A stretch of 40,577 nucleotides of DNA from an uncultured Pseudomonadota bacterium (GCA_903908265.1 CAIVRI010000092.1:1-40577), one strand, 5' to 3'. Shown: positions 16,506-25,652, numbered from the stretch's first letter. Notes: a model not told the origin generated them from the sequence alone. Translations and numbers: made by a program.

Positions 16506-17098
16506 AAGAGCACCCCTAGCGCACGCATGAGGAAATAAGCACCGATGACCGCTATCAATCCGCCGCTACCGCGATAGACCACCTGCCAACCCGGACGCGA
16601 CGCCAACATGCCGATCCCGATGCCGCATAAGTGCAAGACGCCGGTTGAGCTCACAAAGCCCACGCCGTACCCCAACGGATTGGCAGCGCGCGGCAACTCC
16701 ATGCCGTGCGCGTGACCGTGGAACACGGCGAATATCGCGACCAGTCCTGCCGCGATACGCAACCCCGGATTCCAGCGCAGCGCGACCGCTAGTCCTAAGA
16801 CTAAACCGGAGCCCGCAACGAAGACTTCAGGCACCGGCAATGGAACGCCCATCACGCCAAGAACACCGCCGAAGGCCATGACAAGCGGAAAAATGATCGG
16901 CAGCAACCACAGTGCCGGCACACCTAATTCGGCGCCCCAGAGGCCCACAGCTACCATCGCCACGAGGTGATCCAATCCAGTCAAGGGATGCAGAATCCCG
17001 CTCGCCAAACCGCCGATGAGTCCGGCTTGCTCGTGGGCCGAGGCAGGCAACGCCAGCAACGTCGCTATCAGTGCGCATGCGCCCCAGCGGATGTTCAA
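16502..17098 (-). CDS. hupE: HupE/UreJ family metal permease
   Basis: A 198-residue protein with a signal-peptide-like N-terminus (ALPASA-HE) and about six helices. It keeps the HupE signature HPLTGLDHLVAMVAVGLW (H37, D43, H44) and a His-rich block FHGHAHGME (126-134). HupE/UreJ proteins are regarded as secondary nickel (or cobalt) permeases serving hydrogenase or urease maturation; no urease or hydrogenase gene is in this window. It overlaps both neighbours by four bases. The NikR gene 8 kb away makes nickel a sensible but unproven substrate. Confidence 0.85.
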   Translation of the reverse strand: MNIRWGACALIATLLALPASAHEQAGLIGGLASGILHPLTGLDHLVAMVAVGLWGAELGVPALWLLPIIFPLVMAFGGVLGVMGVPLPVPEVFVAGSGLVLGLAVALRWNPGLRIAAGLVAIFAVFHGHAHGMELPRAANPLGYGVGFVSSTGVLHLCGIGIGMLASRPGWQVVYRGSGGLIAVIGAYFLMRALGVLL

Positions 17099-18078
17099 GG
17101 ACCACCGACGATTTTGACGAGTCGACCGATGAACCAGAACGAAGCAATCACACCGATCACATAGCCCGGTGCCAGCGCGCCGAGGCGCCCGGGCAGTTCC
17201 GCATCAAGACGGCGATGCGCCCACATCAGCGCCAAGACCAACATGACGAAAGCGAATTGGCCGATTTCTACGCCGATATTGAAGAACAGAAGCGCGACCG
17301 GCAACAAACTGTGTTCCAGCCCAAGTCCAGCCAGTGCAGTGGCAAAGCCGATGCCGTGGACGAGCCCAAAGCCACCAGCGACCGCCCATGGATAGCGCGC
17401 GCTGATCCCCGCCTTGCCCTCGCGCTCATGCACGATCTCAACACCAACAAAGATGATGCTGAGCGCAATGCAGGCATTCAATGGCCGCTCGGGAATACCG
17501 ATCCAGCCGAAGGCCGCTGCAGCCAACGACAGGCTATGTCCTATCGTAAATGCAGTGATGGTTTTAAATAGCGTCCAACCGCCGCGCACTAACCACACCA
17601 GTCCCAACACGAACAGCAAGTGATCCACACCGAGAAGGATGTGATCAATGCCGTAATTCACGTAGGTTCGTGCCAACTCAATCCAAGTCGCCCACGTCGG
17701 TGCACCCGCTGCCACAATGGTCGCCTGAGGACTTGCGGTGGTCAGCGTATAGCTCTTTGTCTCGCCGTTCAGCGGCGTCACACGCACCAACACGGCCGAC
17801 ACATCCACGCCGAGGTTTTCGATCCCTAAAGTGCCGACCAGGCCTTTATCACCACAGTACAACTGTGGCATGCGCAGAACGCAGTGCGCGGGCACTGAAA
17901 AGCGGACGCGCTCACCGCCAATGACCGGTTCTTTCTGCCAGCGCCCGAGATAGGCGCCCGCTCGCAGTTCACGGAATTCGACGACACCCATCGCCGCTTC
18001 GTGTGCGAGTGCTGTACCGGCCGCCAAAAGTAGCGTCAACAGCCCCCATCGGCATGACCGTGGTAGAGCGACCATCAT
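17095..18078 (-). CDS. HupE/UreJ_2 family membrane protein with extracytoplasmic N-terminal domain
   Basis: A 327-residue protein. A signal peptide (cleavage near ALA-HE, 25-26) is followed by about 110 exported beta-rich residues containing C66 and C75, then about seven helices. The membrane part has the doubled motif GIDHILLGVDHLLFVLGL (D145, H146, D152, H153) and a later HGIGFATAL block, typical of HupE/UreJ_2 proteins. The ATG at 18078 overlaps the stop of the PpiC-type gene (ATGA). The exported domain might capture metal or a metal chelate before transport; this is inference. The family is certain, the ion is not. Confidence 0.88.
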   Translation of the reverse strand: MMVALPRSCRWGLLTLLLAAGTALAHEAAMGVVEFRELRAGAYLGRWQKEPVIGGERVRFSVPAHCVLRMPQLYCGDKGLVGTLGIENLGVDVSAVLVRVTPLNGETKSYTLTTASPQATIVAAGAPTWATWIELARTYVNYGIDHILLGVDHLLFVLGLVWLVRGGWTLFKTITAFTIGHSLSLAAAAFGWIGIPERPLNACIALSIIFVGVEIVHEREGKAGISARYPWAVAGGFGLVHGIGFATALAGLGLEHSLLPVALLFFNIGVEIGQFAFVMLVLALMWAHRRLDAELPGRLGALAPGYVIGVIASFWFIGRLVKIVGGP

Positions 18079-18917
18079 GGCTCGACTCGCATGGTGTAAC
18101 GCGCCTTCAATCGATCCATCGCCTGCAAGGTCGTCTTTAAGGTCTGTTCCGACTTCCATGTCTTCACCGCATCGTCGCGCACATCATTCAGCAGCGCGAC
18201 CTTGCCCGCCTTACGGGCGTCTAAGCGGACTAAATGCCAGCCGGCAGTCGATTGCAGCACTTGCCATTCGCCCAGCTTTGCTTGATCCAGCGCCATTGCG
18301 AAGGCATCGCCGAAAACCGGATTGATCGCCGCGCGAGGACGCTCAAGGAAGATGCGCGTCTGCGCCTGCAGCTCTTCAGACTCACGCTGCGCTTTGACGT
18401 CCGCATACTCACGTCGCGCGATTTCCTCTGCGACCGGGGCCGTTGCCAGAAACGTTAAGCGATCTGGCTCATCGTAGCGCTTGTGATTTGCCGAGAACCA
18501 CTGCTGAATTTCATTCTCAGTCGGATCGCGCGATTTTGCCTCGTCCGTCAACATCACCTTTAATTTATAAACGATGCGATCGCGAATGGTCGGATCACCC
18601 AGATCCAAACCAAGCGCGCGACCTTCGCGATAGAGGATCTCTTCGCCTACCCAGTTGTCGATCGTGGCCTTTAATTCGGCCGCTGTGGGCTTGCGCGCAT
18701 GATCTTCATCGTAGTTCTCGATGATGGAATTCTGCATCTGTCGCGTCACCACGATCGTTCGGTTCTCTTTGACCGGCGGGTGTAACCACATGTCTATCGC
18801 GAATAGCACAAGGCCGATCAAGAGAAATTGCACGAGCGGCTCGCGCAGCAGAGTTCGCGCCATAGAGCCAGCACGGGCGGCATTCAATTCAGCTGCGATT
18901 TGTTGATCGGATTGCAT
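18075..18917 (-). CDS. Membrane-anchored PpiC/SurA-type peptidyl-prolyl isomerase
   Basis: A 280-residue protein anchored by one N-terminal helix (VQFLLIGLVLFAIDMWL). A SurA-N-like helical region follows (IDNWVGEEILYREGRALGLDLGD), then a parvulin-like domain ending GEWQVLQSTAGWHLVRL. Such proteins assist folding of exported proteins. The ATG at 18917 is preferred, with AGGT upstream; a start at 19013 would add a non-conserved leader. It heads an operon with three HupE-family genes, an association suggesting that it helps assemble exported parts of the transporter. Foldase activity itself cannot be read from sequence. Confidence 0.85.
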   Translation of the reverse strand: MQSDQQIAAELNAARAGSMARTLLREPLVQFLLIGLVLFAIDMWLHPPVKENRTIVVTRQMQNSIIENYDEDHARKPTAAELKATIDNWVGEEILYREGRALGLDLGDPTIRDRIVYKLKVMLTDEAKSRDPTENEIQQWFSANHKRYDEPDRLTFLATAPVAEEIARREYADVKAQRESEELQAQTRIFLERPRAAINPVFGDAFAMALDQAKLGEWQVLQSTAGWHLVRLDARKAGKVALLNDVRDDAVKTWKSEQTLKTTLQAMDRLKARYTMRVEP

Positions 18918-19267
18918 TGGAAACCTGACCTCTACGACTGAGGAGCGGAACTGTAGGGATGTTTGATGACGTTTTTCTGTCGGACTCAGTGTGAATAAAG
19001 AATTTTTCTTCACATTTCCACTTTTAAAAAAACTCTCTTGGAACGGTCACTCACTCTTCATCGCTTCGTCATTTACGTAGCCTCTAATAGGTCCGCGTAA
19101 AAGTAATGCTTATGTTTAGTCGCTCGCCGATGGATTGCGAGCAAAGTTTTTAGTTCCACGATGTTTTTGCGTTTCTACAATTTTCTTAAATTGTGGTTTG
19201 GTTTTCTTACCGCAGTCTTACGAAAATAAAAATTTTCATACCTCACAGCCCTCCAGGGAGATCTCTA
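18918..19267. other. A/T-rich divergent promoter region
   Basis: This is markedly richer in A/T than the flanking genes, especially 19010-19090 and 19150-19240. It should hold the promoters of the minus-strand PpiC-HupE operon and the plus-strand PHP-like gene. A strong AGGGAG Shine-Dalgarno lies at 19255-19260, seven bases before the GTG at 19268. No unambiguous -35/-10 pair or palindrome was identified. Confidence 0.45.
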
Positions 19268-21265
19268 GTGAATTTGATTACGAAAAAGTCCGCGCTCCTT
19301 CTCGGCGCCGCGTTGTCGGCCGGTGGCGCGCTTGCAGCGACACCTGCTCCAACGACCAATCCGTATGTCGCCGGCGACATGCACAACCACAACATCTGCC
19401 AAGACGGCTCGGTCTCTGCCGTCCGTTCGATCGACCGTGCGGTCGGTTCGGGCAGCACCAACGGTGCCACCAACTTCAACTTGGACTGGTTCACGCTCGG
19501 CAACCACGGCGGCAGCGGTAACCGCGACTGCCGTTTTGACGACACCAACGTTGGCGCTGGCGCGTACAACGCGGTGCCCTCGCCGGTCCAGTACTGGAGC
19601 CAGACACTCGGTCAGGCCATCAATCTCGACGGCGTGTACGGCGGCCCTAAGAGCATCGTGATCGCTGCGCTCAAGGGCACTCCGAACGGCACCGGCACCG
19701 CCCAGACCATGTGGCATTGGCAGATGGCGCAGGACATTGAGTATCCCGCCATCGTCGACCGCAGCGCGAAGTACCAAAAGGTGTTGATCGAAGGTCTCGA
19801 GTGGGTCACCCCGGGCCACGAGCACACCGACGTCGCCATTGTGAAGGGCCAGACGCCGCTCAAAGTGAAGACCGGCAACGCCAACGCGATTGCTGAATTC
19901 GAGTACCGCTTCGACCGCGCTGACGGCGACGTAATCGGCCCGGTCGATGGCGCTGGCAACTCGCTCTGGACCGGCAAGGATGCAGTCAACAATAGTGGTA
20001 CTGCCGGGCACGGCAAGACCCTTGCCGCGATGGCTTGGCTACAGGCTAACTACCCGATCCACGCCTATGCCATCCCAACACACTCCGAGCGTCAGGGTGT
20101 GTTCAGCGCGACCGGCTCGAAAGGATTTAACATCAATCATTTCCGTGACATGAACAATGCAGCGCCCACTGTGGCGTTCGGCATCGAATCCCCGGGACAC
20201 GCGCCACAGGGCGGCCTCACCGGCGGTGCGGGCTCCTATGGCTCGGGCGCAGTTGGTGGCGGCACCTATGGGTTCACGGGCGTCTACCACGCTAAGGTCG
20301 GTGGCCTCTGGGACGGCATGTTGGCTGAAGGCCGTAACACGTTCATGTTCATTTCCTCGGACTGGCACAGCCGCGGCTCCTTCGGCGCTGGCGACAGCGC
20401 GACCGACTCGGACTTCATGCCAGGCGAGTACTCGAAGCTCTACGTGGCGAACAAGACCAATTTCAGCGCTAAGGCGATCGTCCGTTCGATGCGCAAGGGC
20501 AACTCGTACTCAGTCATGGGCGATCTGATCGGTAACGACCTGACGTTCCGCGCCAAGACGGCCTCCACCGACTGGGTTGGCATGGGTGAAACGCTGGTAG
20601 CCAGGTCCGGTGAGAAAGTCACGGTCGAAATGACCGTGACCGTGCCGAGGCACAACAATAGCCCCTACAGCTTCGCCAATCCGCTGCTCGCGCAGTTGAG
20701 CATGGCGCAGCCGTTGAACACGCCGGATCTGGATCACGTCGATCTGATCTCCAGTCCGATCACGGGCGTCATCGCTCCGACCGATCCGCTCTACGGCACC
20801 GACGCCAATGGCGTGGCACCGGTCGGCGGCGTGGCTGGCGCGGCTCTGGTCTACAACACGCAGGCGGTTGTAGCGCAGGTCCCAGTGACTTCGATGACGA
20901 AGAAGGCGTTGGCCAATGGCGCCTACCAGATTACCTTCAAGCGCACTTACACGATGGGCAGCCAGCCCTTCTACGTGCGTGCGCGTGGCACCAACATTCC
21001 GAACGGGACCCCGAACGTATCGGATGCCAACGGCGCCCCGCTGCTTGACACCAACAACGCGTTGGTGTCCTGCACGGATGCGGCCTGCCCGGCACACCTC
21101 GCGGTGTCCGGCGGCGCCAAGAAGGTGACCTACGACGTGCAGGCCTGGTCGAATCTCTGGTTCTACACGAACCCGATCTTCGTCCGTCCGGTCGGTTCGG
21201 CGCAGTTGCTGGTCGAGAAGAACCGCGCTCTCGCGGCGACCCTCGGCGGCGATTTGGAAGACTGA
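19268..21265 (+). CDS. Secreted PHP-domain-like metallohydrolase
   Basis: A 665-residue exported protein. The GTG at 19268 is chosen for its AGGGAG ribosome-binding site and because it opens directly into a signal peptide (hydrophobic 9-23, cleavage after ALA). The mature N-terminus carries GDMHNHNICQDGS (H39, H41, D46), the first metal motif of PHP phosphoesterases. Further candidate ligands follow in LGNHGG, the Glu/His-rich EGLEWVTPGHEH, PTHSERQG and SSDWHSRGS, in the order expected for a PHP fold. The last third is beta-rich and ends with no obvious anchor. PHP enzymes use two or three metal ions to cleave phosphoesters; a periplasmic phosphoesterase is likely. A terminator follows, so it is monocistronic. 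Confidence 0.72.
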   Translation: MNLITKKSALLLGAALSAGGALAATPAPTTNPYVAGDMHNHNICQDGSVSAVRSIDRAVGSGSTNGATNFNLDWFTLGNHGGSGNRDCRFDDTNVGAGAYNAVPSPVQYWSQTLGQAINLDGVYGGPKSIVIAALKGTPNGTGTAQTMWHWQMAQDIEYPAIVDRSAKYQKVLIEGLEWVTPGHEHTDVAIVKGQTPLKVKTGNANAIAEFEYRFDRADGDVIGPVDGAGNSLWTGKDAVNNSGTAGHGKTLAAMAWLQANYPIHAYAIPTHSERQGVFSATGSKGFNINHFRDMNNAAPTVAFGIESPGHAPQGGLTGGAGSYGSGAVGGGTYGFTGVYHAKVGGLWDGMLAEGRNTFMFISSDWHSRGSFGAGDSATDSDFMPGEYSKLYVANKTNFSAKAIVRSMRKGNSYSVMGDLIGNDLTFRAKTASTDWVGMGETLVARSGEKVTVEMTVTVPRHNNSPYSFANPLLAQLSMAQPLNTPDLDHVDLISSPITGVIAPTDPLYGTDANGVAPVGGVAGAALVYNTQAVVAQVPVTSMTKKALANGAYQITFKRTYTMGSQPFYVRARGTNIPNGTPNVSDANGAPLLDTNNALVSCTDAACPAHLAVSGGAKKVTYDVQAWSNLWFYTNPIFVRPVGSAQLLVEKNRALAATLGGDLED

Positions 21266-21325
21266 TCGACTTGGGATCGCGATCGGGTGGTGGTTCTCGC
21301 CACCCGGTACTGACCCAAGCCCAAG

Positions 21326-21357
21326 CCCGCCGGCACGCGAGTGTCGGCGGGTTTTTT
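21326..21357 (+). terminator. Intrinsic terminator of the PHP-like gene
   Basis: CCCGCCGGCAC (21326-21336) and GTGTCGGCGGG (21341-21351) form an 11-bp stem with one G-U pair and a GCGA tetraloop, followed by six Ts (21352-21357). It lies 60 bp after the stop codon. Confidence 0.9.
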
Positions 21358-21376
21358 AATGAGGCAGTATGGTCTG

Positions 21377-21664
21377 ATGGACGCCGCCCCCCTTCGTAGC
21401 GCTTGTCTTAGCCTGCTCCTCGGCTGCGCCGCGTTCGCCCACGCTGAGCCCACGGTCGAGGAGTGTTGGCGCCGCGCGGACGCTGTCGAATCGATGGCGC
21501 AACGATTAGCGGTAGATGACCCGGTACGGCTCGAAGTCGAACACCTGTTGCGCGCGGGTCGCGGCGAAGGCGGCAGCGGCGAAATTGAGGAATGCCTCGA
21601 CTACGTGGAGGCGGCGCTCGAAGTGCTCAACCCAAGCGGCAGCGAAAAAATTGTCCATCCGTAA
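21377..21664 (+). CDS. Small secreted protein, unrecognised
   Basis: A 95-residue protein with a signal peptide (hydrophobic about 9-22, probable cleavage AHA-EP). The mature part is acidic and helical, with two cysteines, in EECWRRAD and EECLDYVE, that could form a disulfide. The ATG at 21377 puts the signal peptide at the N-terminus; earlier in-frame starts lie in or at the end of the preceding terminator. The stop is 57 bp before the oxygenase gene, so the two may be co-transcribed. No family was recognised. Confidence 0.6.
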   Translation: MDAAPLRSACLSLLLGCAAFAHAEPTVEECWRRADAVESMAQRLAVDDPVRLEVEHLLRAGRGEGGSGEIEECLDYVEAALEVLNPSGSEKIVHP

Positions 21665-21721
21665 ACGGCATTGTCATCTCGACACCGGACACTGTTCTTC
21701 CCTTGCCGAAGGATTTGCGTG

Positions 21722-22345
21722 ATGGATACCGTCGAGCCGTTATTTCCGATCCCTTTGCTGCGCAGTCGCGGACTAGTCCCCCCTGACTTAGTCAATGAGT
21801 TACGCGCCTCGATTGAGCATGCCTCGGTTGCACAGAACCTGCGCTCAGCAGCGCTCTTTCATACCGATGTGGCAGACCCTCGCGGCGATCAGCTCTTCAG
21901 TCGGCTGACGGCACTTGTGCAACCCAAACTCGTCGACTTCGGCGAGTTGCTCTTCGGTGAGCGCCTGGAGTGGATGGTCAAAGAAATGTGGACGAACCTC
22001 TTGGAGCCGGGCGGCAATCAAGTGATGCACTCGCACGCCAATTCATTTGTCTCGGGCGTGTTATATCTGACCGAGTCTGACCCACGCTGTCGCACGGTCT
22101 TTGTCCGGCCGCCCGGCGGCTACGACTTCAGCTTTCGGCACCACACGCGTACCGCCCAGATGGGACCGTATAACGCCGGCAAATACCTGTTACCGGAGGC
22201 GAATCCGGGCGACGTCGTGCTGTTCCCAAGCTATCTTTATCACGAGGTGCCGGTCAATCCGGGAGCCCGCCGGCTCACCGTGGCCTTTAACGCGATGCCC
22301 GATCAACTCGACTGCTGGGGCTATCGCATTCGTTTCTCGCCCTAA
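21722..22345 (+). CDS. Putative 2-oxoglutarate/Fe(II) oxygenase, TIGR02466-like
   Basis: A 207-residue protein with a double-stranded beta-helix core. The pattern MHSHANSFVSGVLYL, followed by PGDVVLFPSYLYHEVPVNPGARRLTVAFN, resembles the TIGR02466 group of putative 2OG oxygenases. Candidate iron ligands are a His in the first block and the His of YHEVPV, with the Arg of RRLTVAFN for the co-substrate. The ATG at 21722 has a GAAGGA Shine-Dalgarno (21708-21713). Relatives often act on amino-acid or peptide substrates, but no member's role transfers safely. It is convergent with the large membrane protein gene, 19 bp away. Confidence 0.78.
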   Translation: MDTVEPLFPIPLLRSRGLVPPDLVNELRASIEHASVAQNLRSAALFHTDVADPRGDQLFSRLTALVQPKLVDFGELLFGERLEWMVKEMWTNLLEPGGNQVMHSHANSFVSGVLYLTESDPRCRTVFVRPPGGYDFSFRHHTRTAQMGPYNAGKYLLPEANPGDVVLFPSYLYHEVPVNPGARRLTVAFNAMPDQLDCWGYRIRFSP

Positions 22346-22364
22346 ACTCGACGGTGACGGCCAT

Positions 22365-24920
22365 TTATCGCAGGCGCTGGAGACGCTCGCGCGCTTCGCT
22401 GCGGGACGGTGCCGCCGCATCGATGGCCCGCAGCAAGGTCTGTGCTGCCGTCGGATCGGTGGTGGCCAGTGCGTCTGCCATACGCAACAGCGGCTGGTAA
22501 GCGGGTTCGAAGTCGGCGCTCACGGCGACCGTCGCCAAGAGTCCAGGGGCCGCCTCATCAATCAACGCGCGCCCACGGGGCTGGCCTCGCAGCGCTGCAC
22601 CGGCTTCAAGGAAACGGTCTCGCGCCTGCCAGTAGGCTGGCAAGCGGTTGCTCGCGGGTTCTGCACGTCCGATGGCAGACTCGCTCGTGCGCATGGCGTG
22701 GACCAGGTCCAGCAGCAGGGTTTGCACGGGTGCCGCGAGCGCAGCGATATTGGCGCTACCGTTCAACGCCACGATCGGATGATCATCAGTATTCAGTTGA
22801 CCTGGGCCTGCATACCGACGCAGCGCGCCCGCATCACCCAGATAGCTGCCCGCCAACGCCAAAGGCGCTGCGAAGTCGAGCCGTTGCAGCACAGGCTGTA
22901 AGGCCGGCTGTTTGGGCGCAACCGCGTTCTCCAGCAAGGTCTCATCACGTCCATCAGCCGTTCCGCACAACGCCAGCATCGGCATGCGAATACTGAAGTG
23001 CGCAAGCCACGCGCTGCCATGAGCAAACACCGACAGATACGTCCGCATGATGTCCCGTAACGAGCGCTGATCTAACTGGTAGAGCGGCAGCCACTGGCAA
23101 AAGAGCCCCCCCGGCGCGAGCCGCGCGCGCACCGCGCTGAAATGCTCGACGCTATACAACGAGCCGCTGCCCTCGAGCGCCGGATGAAAGTTATCGGCGA
23201 CAATCACATCGTAGGTGGCGCGATCGGCCGCGAGGTAACGTCGTGCATCGGCAACGAGCACCTGCGACTGCGGATCGGGCCGTCCAGGCACCACGAAATA
23301 CGGTAAGAGCGCAGCCACTTCCTCGGAGATTTCAATCCCCGTGACGACGAGTGCGGGATACATCATGGCGCCCGATAAGGTTGCGCCCGTCCCAACCCCC
23401 AGATAGAGCGCGTGCTGCGGATTGGGGTGGAGCAACAGCGGCAGCAATGCCTGCCGGAAGTCAGAACGCTCAGAGCTCGTGCCGCCCATGCGTAAGTGTC
23501 CATTCACTTCCAAATAGCGTGCGCCTTGCGCGTCATCCACCACACTCGCAGCCACCATGGGGCCTTCAATGCTGGCCACTTGACGCCCGTCGGTCGGCAA
23601 GCTGACCGGCAGTACCACGCCGACCGCATAGAGCCCCGCGGCGATCAAAAGGGGCGCTGAGACGATAAAAAGCGAGCGACGTTCGACAGAGACAAGCGCC
23701 AGATAGGCAACGGCGAGCCCAAGTATTGCCGCCATCGCACCGAGCGCTGGAATCAAGATCAGCGCCACGACGCCCGGCGCGAGCGCCGCACCGAGCGCAT
23801 TGACGGCATTGGCACGCCCGACTGTCGCATGCGCACGTCGATAATCCTCGAGCAAGTCGGCGTACAAAGCCCCCATCGTGAGCGCGCTGGGTAAGAATAA
23901 CGCCATCGATACGAGCGTTTCGCCCCATCGATCCGTGAGTGCATTTAACAACACCCAACGCGCCAACATCGGAATGCACGCGACGGTCGCCAGCACCGTC
24001 GTCGCCGTGAGGCCGAGCAGCACCGACCGACTTGCCGAGTCGGCTTTGACGCGCACGGCTTGGCGCCAGGCGCCGCCGACGGCCGAGCCCAGCAAATAGG
24101 CAGCAAGCAAGCCGGCGAAGGTATAGATCGTGTCGGATAGGAACTGCGCCGCCACACGAATCAGCAAAACCTCGATGCCAACACCGAGAAAACCGGTCGA
24201 AAAGAGCGCGATAAATCGACGTCTGTCGCCACTCGCCGTCTGAACGGCCGACGTATCGACGACGGATTGTAGACCGACCGCTGCGCCGCCTAGCGGTGCG
24301 ATGCGCCAAGCGATCGCGGCAGCCAGGAGGTTCAGGCCGGCCAGCACAAGGAGTGTGCCGCGCAGCCCGAGGACGGGAAACAAACACCAGACCGTGCATA
24401 GTGTGCCCAATACGGCGCCCAGTGTATTCGCGGCATACGCGCTCGCAACCACCCGCTGCGAGTGGCGCGCGGCTTCCAACATGCGGGTCAAGGCCGCCAA
24501 GGTGCCGCCCATCGCGACCGTCGCAGGCAGCAACACCAACGCTGGCAACACAAAGTAGAGCACGCCGATCGACAGCACCGATGGCAGCGGCCCCAAGAGC
24601 GGTGGCAAAGCGTGCGCCAAGTCGGGTAGGAGTTGTGTGCACACCAACCCCCACAGCGCGATCACCGCTTCAAGCTGAGCGTATCGGATCCCAGGCCTCA
24701 CCGCTCGGGCGACCCAGCCATCAAGCCACCAGCCCCCGAGCGCGAGCCCGGCGAATAGACCGGCGATCGCACCGAGCACCGCCCACATCTCGGTGCCCAT
24801 CGCGACGCCCAAAAGACGGGTCCACACCATCTCATAGCCAAGACCGGCCGCTCCGGACAGGGCTGCCACGCACCAAAGCAGTGAGCCGCGTGAGTCAGCC
24901 GAGAGGTTCGTCGCCGTCAT
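22365..24920 (-). CDS. Fused MFS-like membrane domain and spermidine synthase-like methyltransferase-fold domain
   Basis: An 851-residue fusion. The N-terminal half holds about 14 predicted helices starting LSGAAGLGYEMVWTRLLG, the conserved opening of fused MFS/spermidine synthase proteins. From about residue 480 a soluble Rossmann domain follows, with the cofactor motif LYLGVGTGATL, the acidic VADARRYLA and YDVIVADNFHPALEG, and FCQWLPLYQLD. The last 150 residues are helical and Ala-rich. Spermidine synthases transfer an aminopropyl group, but the fused membrane form has no established reaction; the domain could bind decarboxylated SAM, SAM or a polyamine. It is divergent from nikR. Confidence 0.85.
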   Translation of the reverse strand: MTATNLSADSRGSLLWCVAALSGAAGLGYEMVWTRLLGVAMGTEMWAVLGAIAGLFAGLALGGWWLDGWVARAVRPGIRYAQLEAVIALWGLVCTQLLPDLAHALPPLLGPLPSVLSIGVLYFVLPALVLLPATVAMGGTLAALTRMLEAARHSQRVVASAYAANTLGAVLGTLCTVWCLFPVLGLRGTLLVLAGLNLLAAAIAWRIAPLGGAAVGLQSVVDTSAVQTASGDRRRFIALFSTGFLGVGIEVLLIRVAAQFLSDTIYTFAGLLAAYLLGSAVGGAWRQAVRVKADSASRSVLLGLTATTVLATVACIPMLARWVLLNALTDRWGETLVSMALFLPSALTMGALYADLLEDYRRAHATVGRANAVNALGAALAPGVVALILIPALGAMAAILGLAVAYLALVSVERRSLFIVSAPLLIAAGLYAVGVVLPVSLPTDGRQVASIEGPMVAASVVDDAQGARYLEVNGHLRMGGTSSERSDFRQALLPLLLHPNPQHALYLGVGTGATLSGAMMYPALVVTGIEISEEVAALLPYFVVPGRPDPQSQVLVADARRYLAADRATYDVIVADNFHPALEGSGSLYSVEHFSAVRARLAPGGLFCQWLPLYQLDQRSLRDIMRTYLSVFAHGSAWLAHFSIRMPMLALCGTADGRDETLLENAVAPKQPALQPVLQRLDFAAPLALAGSYLGDAGALRRYAGPGQLNTDDHPIVALNGSANIAALAAPVQTLLLDLVHAMRTSESAIGRAEPASNRLPAYWQARDRFLEAGAALRGQPRGRALIDEAAPGLLATVAVSADFEPAYQPLLRMADALATTDPTAAQTLLRAIDAAAPSRSEARERLQRLR

Positions 24921-25017
24921 TGGAAGCTATCCACCATTGCCGGGCTACACGCCCGCAGCGTGATTCTCGGCGCCGCACGTGACCGGCTCGTGAATACCGG
25001 CGACGGCCCATGCCGAC

Positions 25018-25036
25018 TGACTAACGGGTGTAGTCA
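25018..25036. promoter_or_regulatory. Inverted repeat upstream of nikR (candidate operator)
   Basis: TGACTA-N7-TAGTCA is a perfect 6-bp inverted repeat 44 bp before the NikR start and 98 bp before the divergent MFS/SpeE start. It contains the end of a TCATAC-like sequence, but it does not match the GTATGA-N16-TCATAC arrangement of the E. coli NikR operator. It could serve NikR autoregulation with a variant site. Confidence 0.35.
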
Positions 25037-25079
25037 TACCGTCAGAAATGCATCACATGCACTCGCTAGCATGCAGGGC

Positions 25080-25514
25080 ATGGAACGCTTCACTATCTCG
25101 CTGCCCGCGCAGCTGGCCGCTGCCTTTGATCAATGGATCGAAAAACGCGGCTACACGACTCGCAGTGAGGCCGTACGGGATCTCGTGCGCGACACCTTAG
25201 AGTCCGACCTCGTGACGAACTTGCCGGATTTGCCGAGCGTCGCATCGCTCGCCTATGTTTATGAGCATCATGACCAAACAGTGAGCGGGCGTTTAACCAA
25301 GGCGAAGCACCGGCATCCTGGCCTAGTGGTCGCAACCGTCCACGCGCATTGGGATCACGAACGCTGTGTGGAAGTATCGATACTGCGAGGGCCGGCCGCC
25401 GAGCTGGGTGAATTGGCCAATGCAATCACGGCCTTAAAAGGTGTCCGAAACGGTCGTATGCACCTGATCGCTGGCGAATCAGAGCCTGCTCACGACGCCC
25501 ACACCCACGACTGA
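25080..25514 (+). CDS. nikR: Nickel-responsive transcriptional regulator NikR
   Basis: A 144-residue ribbon-helix-helix/ACT regulator of standard length. The RHH part is MERFTISLPAQL...YTTRSEAVRDLVRD (1-38). The high-affinity nickel ligands occur at the E. coli positions plus one: H77, H88, H90 and C96 (ATVHAH, then HERCVE). A short His-containing tail (HDAHTHD) may add metal affinity. It starts at 25080, where RHH similarity begins; an ATG three codons upstream is also possible. Nickel-bound NikR represses nickel-uptake genes; the TonB receptor 138 bp downstream is the obvious candidate target or operon partner, and the HupE operon another. Confidence 0.95.
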   Translation: MERFTISLPAQLAAAFDQWIEKRGYTTRSEAVRDLVRDTLESDLVTNLPDLPSVASLAYVYEHHDQTVSGRLTKAKHRHPGLVVATVHAHWDHERCVEVSILRGPAAELGELANAITALKGVRNGRMHLIAGESEPAHDAHTHD

Positions 25515-25652
25515 CGCAAGTGCATGATCAGTCGGCGACACGCTATTCACGTTCGCCTCTCCCGGGTGACATCCGACTGCCACTGCTCCGCAAGAAAGTC
25601 CCCGCTATCCTCTTCTCTGCAACCCTGTGGCCTACCTGGATGATCCCACACG

